A stretch of 10,560 bases of DNA from JAWLBW01 sp041687475 (GTDB lineage Bacteria > J088 > JAWLBW01): NCBI GenBank assembly GCA_041687475.1, contig JAWLBW010000151.1:1-10560 (forward strand), given 5' to 3'. Made by a program: the position numbers and the translations under genes. Each line of letters starts with the position of its first letter. Within the stretch, counting starts at the first letter, position 1. The notes beneath the pieces are model-generated. The model saw only the letters and a list, made by a program, of their open reading frames with translations, had not been told where the DNA came from and did not search any database. Below, piece after piece: positions 1 to 5,222 of this stretch.

Positions 1-1045
1 GGAAGGAAGCCGAGCTTACGGATTCGCTGAAGCGCAGAACGACGTCGTGACTGACGGCATTACCGTAAACCTGCGCGTCGCCGGTGGTAATGGTTACGCC
101 CGCAGCGGCATAGATCAGGCTGCCTATGCCCGAGGCCCCCGACGACGGAATCGACTGCACCAGGGAAAGCACTGGAGGGTTGACCGTCGTAAACCGGAAC
201 GATTGTTCGGTGGGCTCGATCCAGCCCCCTTCGACCGTTGACCGCGCACTGCGAAGCGCTTCCGGCCCGCTTGTCAGACGAATCTCGAACGTCGTGCTCA
301 GGGAAAGCGGCGAAGCCGGCGTGAAGACGATGCGGTCATTGGTGCGCAGCGGCTCGCCGAACTCATTCACGAAATCGGCATCGCTCGATTCGAGCCGGAA
401 TTCGCCGGCAATCGGTGCTCCGTCGGTCACGCGAACGAGCGCCAGCGTATCGGGCGTGACAGACTCGGGGTTCACGCCTTCGGACAGATCGATAACGATA
501 TCGAGGGTTACCTGCGCGCCGTAAGGCTGGGGCCTGCCTTCGGCATCGGTCAGAGTGCCGGCCCCGACGCTGCCCGGCCCCGGGGTAACCGAGGAAACGG
601 CAAGCGCGGGGGGATCTTCGGTCTTGAACGTCTGCGTGACTTCCTGCGCCAGCACCGCGTCGTCACTGACGCGAGTGATGCCCTTTCGCACCTCGATCGT
701 ATATTCACGGCTGAATGCCAGCGGCTGCTCGGGGGTAAGGGTAACGCTGAATGTTTCCTTGTCGTAAACGGCCGTGACGGCCAGCGGCGCTTCGGCGTCG
801 AGAACGACGATATGTTCGCCGTCGAGCACCAGTTTCTCGCTCACGTCGTCGGAAAACTGCACGACGAGCGAAGCGGTACGCGAGACGTTGTCGGCGCCCC
901 CGGAGGGAAAATCTCCCGAGGGACTCATCGAGAGAACGGTCAATGGCCGAACCACCCCAACCGTAAACTCTCTGGCGTCACCGCAGGCAACAAGGGTTAC
1001 CAGCGCCAGTACGGCGCCGACGAGCAATCGAGAAACCCGAAACAT
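1..1045 (-). CDS. Ig-like (Big_5 type) repeat lipoprotein, 3' end outside window
   Basis: An uninterrupted minus-strand frame runs from an ATG at 1045 to the window edge, 348 codons. The start has a clear ribosome site (GGAGGA, about six bases upstream). Residues 1-20 are a signal sequence (basic MFRVSR, then a hydrophobic stretch) ending in a lipobox LVAC, so Cys21 would be lipidated. The mature part looks like tandem beta-sandwich Ig-like repeats: about 50-143, about 146-287, and a third beginning near 291 and cut by the edge. Each repeat has the 'V-x-F/L-S-(E/D)-x-V' edge strand (VVQFSDDV, DIVIDLSEGV, VVLRFSESV), a later 'F/L-TP' strand (VTLTPEQPL, IVFTPASPL) and a closing 'FKT/FTT' strand. 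This pattern is typical of the Big_5/SbsA-like Ig family found on bacterial surface proteins. The family assignment is from pattern recognition. A structural or adhesive role at the outer surface is inferred; no enzyme motif is seen. Confidence 0.85.
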   Translation of the reverse strand, partial: MFRVSRLLVGAVLALVTLVACGDAREFTVGVVRPLTVLSMSPSGDFPSGGADNVSRTASLVVQFSDDVSEKLVLDGEHIVVLDAEAPLAVTAVYDKETFSVTLTPEQPLAFSREYTIEVRKGITRVSDDAVLAQEVTQTFKTEDPPALAVSSVTPGPGSVGAGTLTDAEGRPQPYGAQVTLDIVIDLSEGVNPESVTPDTLALVRVTDGAPIAGEFRLESSDADFVNEFGEPLRTNDRIVFTPASPLSLSTTFEIRLTSGPEALRSARSTVEGGWIEPTEQSFRFTTVNPPVLSLVQSIPSSGASGIGSLIYAAAGVTITTGDAQVYGNAVSHDVVLRFSESVSSASF

Positions 1046-1587
1046 GTCACGTCCTCCAGGGAACAACGCAAGTCGACGGTTTACTACCGCCCGATTTCCT
1101 GCCGGCGGGGTGATTATGCCGGGGGAACTGTGCCCGAAAACGGAAAGAAAAGCGAAGCTGCAGACGCACTACCGGTAAAACCGTCATTTTCGGGTGATTT
1201 TCCCAGATAAACGGTTGCTCGGCAAACCGCCCGGGAAGAAGAGGGCGCAGCAATGCCGCAGGAACTTGAGGCGACGCCCTTTCCCACCTGCCCTTACGGT
1301 TTGCTTCACATGACTGCGAAAGGAGACCTCCCTGCCCACCCCCCGAAAAGCAGCTCGGAATCAGGATGCAAAGGCGCGATGCTGGGCGACCGGTTCTGTC
1401 CGGCTATGGTAGCGCCAAGTAATCACGGGAAGGGGGCAACCTGCGAATATGGGGAACCCGGTCACTCCTTGTTCCCCGTAGCAGATTTCAAGGCGAATCA
1501 GCTCGCCCCTCTGGTGCCCGCTCTCGCCTCTTTCCCCGGAACAGCCCAATCTGGTGTCGCATCGATCAACACCTCGGGAGTTCAGGT
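1046..1587. other. 542-bp divergent intergenic region with inverted repeats
   Basis: No reading frame here has both a plausible start and the codon bias of the neighbouring genes. The region must hold the promoters of the lipoprotein (leftward) and possibly of the 124-residue gene (rightward). Visible structure: a 10-bp stem at 1448-1457/1471-1480 (one G-U), a 5-bp hairpin at 1492-1496/1503-1507, CCGG/CCGG at 1390-1393/1400-1403 enclosed by GGCGC/GCGCC at 1373-1377/1412-1416, and CGGT/ACCG near 1171-1181. None is followed by a T-run, so they are not canonical terminators. They could be a structured RNA, a leader, or protein-binding sites. Confidence 0.6.
1113..1118 (-). promoter_or_regulatory. 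possible -10 element for the lipoprotein gene
   Basis: On the minus strand this reads CATAAT (5 of 6 to TATAAT), about 68 bases upstream of the lipoprotein ATG. The hexamer 16 bases further upstream is only TTTTCG, a poor -35. This is a weak call from the -10 alone. Confidence 0.2.
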
Positions 1588-1962
1588 ATGCGCCAATTGG
1601 TTTTTCGCTGGGAAGTGCCCGGCATCGTCGACTTCATACCCGAATCAGTGCTCACCCCCGAGAGCGACGGTACCGAATTCGAACATCGGTGGAAGGGTCG
1701 CGACGGCAGTAATCACACGGCTCGATGCAGGGTTCGGGTACACGGATCGCAGGCAGGCGAGAGCGAAGAGGTCGGCGATGTCGTCCTGTCGTACGACGAC
1801 AACCCCGTCAATCGAGACAATCGCGTCATTCTGGGCGATATGGAGCTGCATTTCGCCGACGGCGGTACCGAAGGCGAGCCCGACGTCATCTTTCACGGGC
1901 GACACGGCGGTCACTACCGGGCCCGTGACATTCACTGGGAAGATGCGCGGCCCGAAGGCTGA
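1588..1962 (+). CDS. unrecognised 124-residue protein
   Basis: I do not recognise this protein. It starts at ATG 1588 with GGGAG seven bases upstream, a good ribosome site. Codon use (mostly G/C at third positions; GTC, GAC, GGC, CTG frequent) matches the window's definite genes, which favours this frame over the overlapping minus-strand frame at 1645-2052. The protein is hydrophilic, rich in Asp, Glu, His, Arg and Gly, has one Cys, and lacks a signal peptide or membrane segment, so it is probably cytoplasmic. The alternating pattern (VVLSYDD, RVILGDMELHFADGG, DVIFHGR) suggests a small beta-rich fold. The C-terminal third has several His near acidic residues (LHFAD, IFHGRHGGHY, DIHWED), which could bind metal, but no known motif is present. 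It lies 116 bp before the HIT gene on the same strand; a shared transcript is possible but unproven. Confidence 0.72.
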   Translation: MRQLVFRWEVPGIVDFIPESVLTPESDGTEFEHRWKGRDGSNHTARCRVRVHGSQAGESEEVGDVVLSYDDNPVNRDNRVILGDMELHFADGGTEGEPDVIFHGRHGGHYRARDIHWEDARPEG

Positions 1963-2078
1963 GTACCGAATCTGCAGCCAATGCGGCAGAGGGGATGCAA
2001 GGCGCCACGCTTCCCCTGTATGCTGACTTATGGCTGCCGAGCAGGCGGCCATGCAGTAACCGTATTCGGGGAAAAATT
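1963..2078 (+). promoter_or_regulatory. gap upstream of HIT gene with a 9-bp hairpin
   Basis: The gap contains an inverted repeat, 2030-2038 with 2044-2052 (ATGGCTGCC / GGCGGCCAT, loop GAGCA, one G-U pair), ending 26 bases before the HIT ATG. No T-run follows. It may be an attenuator-like or 5'-leader structure, or a factor-independent 3' end of the upstream gene. I see no convincing -35/-10 pair. Confidence 0.4.
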
Positions 2079-2471
2079 ATGCCCACGCTCTTCAGCCGTA
2101 TCGTCAGCGGCGAAATTCCCAGCCACAAGATTGCCGAAGACGACAATTTCTACGCGTTTCTCGATATTACGCCCGTGCAGCACGGTCACACCCTCGTGAT
2201 TCCGAAGCAGGAAATCGACTACCTCTTCGACATGCCCGATGACCTGCTGGGCGGCATCACGGTCTTCGCGCGCCCCATTGCCCACGCCATTCGTAAGGTT
2301 ACCGGCTGTACGAAAGTAGGCGTGGCGGTGGTGGGCCTCGAGGTGCCGCACGCCCACGTGCACCTGGTACCCTTGAACGGCATCGCCGACATGGACTTCA
2401 CGAAGAAAAAGCAGGTTACCCAGGACGAACTGGCCGCCATGGCCGAGAAAATCAGAAACGCCCTGCCCTGA
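2079..2471 (+). CDS. HIT-family (histidine triad) protein, HINT-like
   Basis: This 130-residue protein matches the HIT family over its whole length. Members hydrolyse or transfer nucleotidyl groups (for example adenosine phosphoramidates or dinucleoside polyphosphates) through a nucleotidyl-histidine intermediate, in the cytoplasm. The active-site triad HxHxH is at residues 91-95 (VPHAHVHLVP), with His93, the middle one, the expected nucleophile. Other family marks are the N-terminal FSRIVSGEIPSHKIAED, the FLDITPVQHGHTLVIPK strand and loop (about 28-43), and GVAVVGLEV before the triad. The frame extends upstream to 1995, but I chose ATG 2079: the family starts here, a GGGG-A-rich ribosome site lies just before it, and the upstream codons do not resemble a protein. 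The length is normal for single-domain bacterial HIT proteins. The true substrate cannot be told from sequence. The next gene begins two bases after the stop. Confidence 0.95.
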   Translation: MPTLFSRIVSGEIPSHKIAEDDNFYAFLDITPVQHGHTLVIPKQEIDYLFDMPDDLLGGITVFARPIAHAIRKVTGCTKVGVAVVGLEVPHAHVHLVPLNGIADMDFTKKKQVTQDELAAMAEKIRNALP

Positions 2472-2472
2472 C

Positions 2473-2706
2473 GTGCCGCGACTCGAACCGCAACTGGTGC
2501 GAGACGGCGCCGAGTGGGTGCTGCAACTGGTTCACGAAGACAACGCCGGCCCCGAGCTGGCCCGTTTTTCGTCCGAAGCCGCAGCGGGTCGTGCGTTGGC
2601 GGCCTGTGTCGACGTAAACGAGCACCGTCTCGGCGCGGCCGTGGCCTCGATACGCGAACGGCTCGAGCACCAAGATCTGGCGTGGGCCTGGGTGTACGAC
2701 GGATGA
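2473..2706 (+). CDS. small 77-residue protein coupled to HIT gene
   Basis: This is a short, unrecognised protein starting with GTG at 2473, one base after the HIT stop codon (TGA-C-GTG). No strong ribosome site precedes it, so translation is probably coupled to the HIT gene. Codon bias matches the neighbours. The sequence reads as a compact mixed fold: two short strands (PQLVRDGAEWVLQLVHE), a helix (SSEAAAGRALAACVDVN), a longer helix (LGAAVASIRERLEHQ) and a final WAWVYDG. There is no signal peptide, membrane helix or metal motif. The tight link to the HIT gene suggests a linked role, perhaps a partner or regulator, but that is inference from position only. It could be lineage-specific. Confidence 0.65.
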   Translation: MPRLEPQLVRDGAEWVLQLVHEDNAGPELARFSSEAAAGRALAACVDVNEHRLGAAVASIRERLEHQDLAWAWVYDG

Positions 2707-2862
2707 ACCGGCCGAACACAATCGCAGTCAGCGTGCCGCGGACGGCCCCCGTAAACGCGTGAAAACTCCCCCTCGGCTCCCGCAGGGCCGGCTCCAACGT
2801 GACTCTCCATGCACCCGGCTTGTGGATTAAGGATTGGGGATTGTGGATTTTCGTAGCAGCCG
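2707..2862. other. convergent intergenic gap
   Basis: This gap lies between the 3' ends of the small plus-strand gene and the minus-strand dehydrogenase. It holds a short GC hairpin (GCCG-CGGA-CGGC, 2735-2746) with no T-run, and the GGATT repeat at 2824-2849. No gene or convincing rho-independent terminator is visible for either direction. Confidence 0.5.
2824..2849. repeat. GGATT repeat with 7-bp period (four copies)
   Basis: GGATT occurs at 2824-2828, 2831-2835, 2838-2842 and 2845-2849, each separated by two bases (AA, GG, GT), and the last is followed by TT. The exact 7-bp spacing of all four copies is unlikely to be chance. Similar AT-containing 'AATCCACAATCC' strings are familiar to me from intergenic regions of other bacterial genomes, but I know of no assigned function. 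Confidence 0.8.
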
Positions 2863-3732
2863 TCAGACGCGCTCGGGCGTTTCCGGCGCGCGTGGCTTGC
2901 CGGGCTTCAGCAGAAAGCGCGCCCCCATGGTCGTGAGGTCCTGGTAGAACGAGGGAAACAGGCGCTGCATGAGGTCGACCGCATGCGCGTCGACCCCGAC
3001 CAGCACGCGGGCCTTGTTGCGGCGAATGCCTTCGACGGTTTTCCGGGCCACCCGCTCGGGACTTGTCTGCGCAAGCCATTGAAACCGCTGCACGGCTTCG
3101 TCGCGCTCGACGCCGAAGGGGCCCAGGTCGCCCACCCTTCCCCGTGCCGCAATCGACGTGCGAATGAAACCGGGCTGCACCGACGTCACGCCGATATTGG
3201 CGCCTTCGATACGCAATTCCTGCCGCAGGCTTTCCGACATGCCGCGAATGGCGAATTTCGCCATGTTGTAGGCGCCCTGGGTGGGAATGGCAATCATGCC
3301 GAGAATGCTCGATACGTTTACGATGTGGCCTTCGCCGGCGCGGCGAAGGTGCGGCAGAAACGCCTTGACGCCGTGAACGACACCCCACATGTTAATGCCG
3401 AGCAGCCATTCGAGCTCGTCGAAGGTCATGCCTTCGACGGTGGCGCCGAGGCCGACGCCCGCGTTGTTCACGACGACGTGCACGGCCCCGTGTAGCGCAA
3501 CCACCTCGTCGGCAAAGGCGAACATGCCCGCCCGGTCGGAAACGTCGACCACGTGCACGCTGGCGATTCCCCCAGCTTTTTCACAGAGAGTTCTTGTCTC
3601 TTCCAAGCTGCTTTGCGTGCGCCCGCAGAGTGCCAGGCGGCAACCCGCTTCCGTCAGGGCCAGGGCCAATGCCCGACCGATACCATCGCCGGCGCCGGTT
3701 ACCACGGCAACCCGTTCGCGTAGCTGTTTCAT
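2863..3732 (-). CDS. classical short-chain dehydrogenase/reductase
   Basis: This 289-residue protein is an NAD(P)-dependent oxidoreductase of the classical SDR family (Rossmann fold, cytoplasmic). Visible marks are the dinucleotide motif TGAGDGIG at 12-19, Asp63 at the end of strand 4 (VVDVSD), NNAG at 89-92, the structural Asn114 (INMWG), catalytic Ser in NVSS (141-142), Tyr155 and Lys159 (YNMAK), and PGFI at 187-190. Arg38 after strand 2 (LCGRT) suggests NADP(H) preference. The C-terminal tail after about 245 (LMQRLFPSFYQDLTTMG) probably shapes the substrate pocket or dimer. I chose ATG 3732 because GGGAG lies five bases upstream and the Rossmann strand starts seven residues later; the frame stays open upstream but that stretch is not protein-like. 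The gene follows the DUF4142 gene by 76 bp on the same strand, so they may share a transcript. The substrate is unknown. Confidence 0.93.
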   Translation of the reverse strand: MKQLRERVAVVTGAGDGIGRALALALTEAGCRLALCGRTQSSLEETRTLCEKAGGIASVHVVDVSDRAGMFAFADEVVALHGAVHVVVNNAGVGLGATVEGMTFDELEWLLGINMWGVVHGVKAFLPHLRRAGEGHIVNVSSILGMIAIPTQGAYNMAKFAIRGMSESLRQELRIEGANIGVTSVQPGFIRTSIAARGRVGDLGPFGVERDEAVQRFQWLAQTSPERVARKTVEGIRRNKARVLVGVDAHAVDLMQRLFPSFYQDLTTMGARFLLKPGKPRAPETPERV

Positions 3733-3808
3733 GCGCTCTCCCGAAAGGGACGAGCTTAGCAGCCCGGGCTCGACTGCGCAAGCGTGTACCTGCCGGGCAC
3801 CCGGTATA

Positions 3809-4402
3809 TCAGCCCTCGGGCATGCGAAGCTCGCGTTCGAGCTGCCTGGCCTTACCCAGATTACGGGCAATCGGCGACAGAAGTTCGGCCGCATAATCGA
3901 CGATCGGCCGACTGGTTCCGCCGGTTACCTGGGCGGTGAACATGCCCAGGGCTTCCTGTTGCGCTTCGACCGCTGCTGCAAGAAAAGCTTCATCGAAAGC
4001 GACGGCATCGTCAGTCGCAAGCTCCTTGTAGCGCTCTTCGGCCACCGGGCCCAGCTTCGTCGGAATGACAACGTCGAAACGCTTGGAAAGGGCACGAAGG
4101 CGGTTCATGGCCGACTCGTGTACCTGGTACATGACATCGCCCAATTGCCTGACCTGCTCGTCGGCAGCCCTTCGCACGGCAAGCCTGCCCATGGCCAGGC
4201 TCGTGAGGTTGAGATTGGCCGCCACGGCCAGAAAGAGTTCGTCCTGCTTTTCGAGGACACGGCCCCGCTGCGATTGGCGGCGGGCGGCCTCGCTGTCTCG
4301 ATCGGAAGTCGTCCACCCTGACTGAACCTCACCGGCATGGGTCGGCTCACGCGGAAATGTTGATGACACAACGAATACGAGAAATACGACAACCCATTTC
4401 AC
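3809..4402 (-). CDS. DUF4142 family exported protein
   Basis: This 197-residue protein has an N-terminal signal peptide (MKWVVVFLVFVVSS, likely cleavage after THA at 23) and a helical domain from about 53 to 192 that fits DUF4142, a four-helix ferritin-like fold found in periplasmic or envelope proteins. Family-like features are the first helix (DELFLAVAANLNLTSLAMGRLAVRRA, described by its ends), then 'VRQLGDVMYQVHESAMNRL', the 'VVIPTKL' linker, the 'FDEAFLAAAVEAQQEALGMF' helix and a last helix. Its job is unknown in general. The start is a GTG at 4402 with GGAG six bases upstream; an ATG at 4397 is in another frame. The family usually carries 'DH' in the second helix, whereas here the equivalent is 'YQVHESA', so His95 is kept. 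The SDR gene follows after 76 bp. I am fairly sure of the family, not of any role. Confidence 0.82.
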   Translation of the reverse strand: MKWVVVFLVFVVSSTFPREPTHAGEVQSGWTTSDRDSEAARRQSQRGRVLEKQDELFLAVAANLNLTSLAMGRLAVRRAADEQVRQLGDVMYQVHESAMNRLRALSKRFDVVIPTKLGPVAEERYKELATDDAVAFDEAFLAAAVEAQQEALGMFTAQVTGGTSRPIVDYAAELLSPIARNLGKARQLERELRMPEG

Positions 4403-4619
4403 GAAGCTCTCCGCAGCCTGGATTCCGGTTCGGCGTTGCTTTCACGCCCTGCTTCTACAAGCCGAGAATGAGGGTAAACGGCCGGGTGTGCCAGCCCACC
4501 CGCTCGCTTTGGTAAGCGCGGCCGCCCATGCCGCGTGGAACCGGTAGCGAACACGACGGGTACTCTGTAGGCAGGCCCATGCCCTCGTGACCGCCGCGAC
4601 GGCGTGTCAATCTCTGTGC
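4403..4619. promoter_or_regulatory. divergent promoter region with inverted repeat
   Basis: This 217-bp gap separates the leftward DUF4142 gene and the rightward membrane-protein gene, so it should hold both promoters. It is GC-rich and I see no clear sigma-70 pair. A perfect 6-bp inverted repeat (CGGGTG / CACCCG, loop of eight) lies at 4483-4488 and 4497-4502, and a GCGGCCGC palindrome near 4517-4524. These are possible operator sites only. Confidence 0.35.
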
Positions 4620-5198
4620 ATGTCGACCTATGAACGCGTCATTCTCGGGCTTACCCACGTGCTTGGTCTGGTGGCCGCGGGCATTCTCGTGGCGGCCCTG
4701 GTGTTCACGGCGTTTGCCTTTCCCCGAGCGGGAAACACCCGCGTGAGCTTCAATGAGACGCGCGATTTTCTGGCCCGGCTCGAAGCGGGCGAAAGCGATG
4801 AGTTGACCGAAGACATCGTGCCCACGATGGAGCTGCCGCCCGAGCTGAATGAGAACGTTTCACCCGAGGCCATGCAGACCGTCGTCGAACTGGCCGGGGG
4901 CCTGCAGCCCGAAGCCGCCGAAGAACTGCTGGCCGATGTGGGCGGTATTGCCGAAGACGCGGTAGAGGAATATGGAGACTCGCCCGAAACCCGGCTGCAG
5001 GTCGACGAAACGGCGGTCGCGGCCGCTCAGCTGAAGTTTCTCAAGTTTCAGCAGGCCGAACAGAATTTGCTCGAACGGCGCAGGCACACCGTGATGCTGT
5101 TCGGACAGCTCGGTCTACTGGGGCTTTTCGGTCTTCTGCTCGCCGTGCTCGCGGTCGAACGCAACACCCGGCGCCTTCGTACCGCGCCATCGGAATGA
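4620..5198 (+). CDS. acidic two-helix inner-membrane protein, unrecognised
   Basis: I do not recognise this 192-residue protein. It has a hydrophobic helix near the N-terminus (about 8-33, ILGLTHVLGLVAAGILVA...), a long acidic stretch (about 40-150) rich in Glu, Asp, Pro and Ala, and a second hydrophobic helix (about 157-179). Arg-rich flanks (LERRRH before helix 2, RNTRRLR after it) complicate the topology; the C-terminal basic tail and short N-terminus suggest both ends are cytoplasmic and the acidic loop faces the periplasm. Helix-forming sections lie in the loop (PEAMQTVVELAGG; QPEAAEELLADVGG; TAVAAAQLKFLKFQQAEQNL). The start is uncertain: ATG 4620 fits a normal N-terminus, but an in-frame GTG at 4587 exists and neither has a strong ribosome site. 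The gene is divergent from DUF4142 and ends 24 bp from the tail of the kinase operon. No function is assigned. Confidence 0.8.
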   Translation: MSTYERVILGLTHVLGLVAAGILVAALVFTAFAFPRAGNTRVSFNETRDFLARLEAGESDELTEDIVPTMELPPELNENVSPEAMQTVVELAGGLQPEAAEELLADVGGIAEDAVEEYGDSPETRLQVDETAVAAAQLKFLKFQQAEQNLLERRRHTVMLFGQLGLLGLFGLLLAVLAVERNTRRLRTAPSE

Positions 5199-5222
5199 TT
5201 GGTCGCTCGGAAAGAATCGGCT

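Noticed and set aside
1..15. GGAAGGAAGC resembling the core of signal recognition particle RNA
   Set aside because: It sits in frame within the lipoprotein gene and no other part of the SRP RNA domain can be seen at the window edge.
1385..1406. tRNA T-arm-like sequence (ACCGGTTCTGTCCGGC)
   Set aside because: The loop lacks the TTCRA pattern, and no acceptor, D or anticodon arms can be placed around it.
1253..2026. Long plus-strand open frame (257 codons)
   Set aside because: It overlaps the better-supported gene at 1588 in another frame, runs through the non-coding gap, and has an odd composition without a protein-like pattern.
1645..2052. Minus-strand open frame of 135 codons
   Set aside because: It lies opposite the 1588-1962 gene, which has a ribosome site and matching codon bias. 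This frame has some hydrophobic stretches but no recognisable family and overlaps the hairpin before the HIT gene.
2735..2746. GC hairpin as an intrinsic terminator
   Set aside because: The stem is only 4 bp and is followed by C-rich sequence without a T-run.
2219..3388. Minus-strand open frame of 389 codons
   Set aside because: It is Arg/Pro/His-rich and crosses the HIT gene, the small gene, the gap and the dehydrogenase: a GC-rich shadow.
5199..5222. Bidirectional terminator between converging genes
   Set aside because: Only 24 bases, with no inverted repeat or T-run visible.
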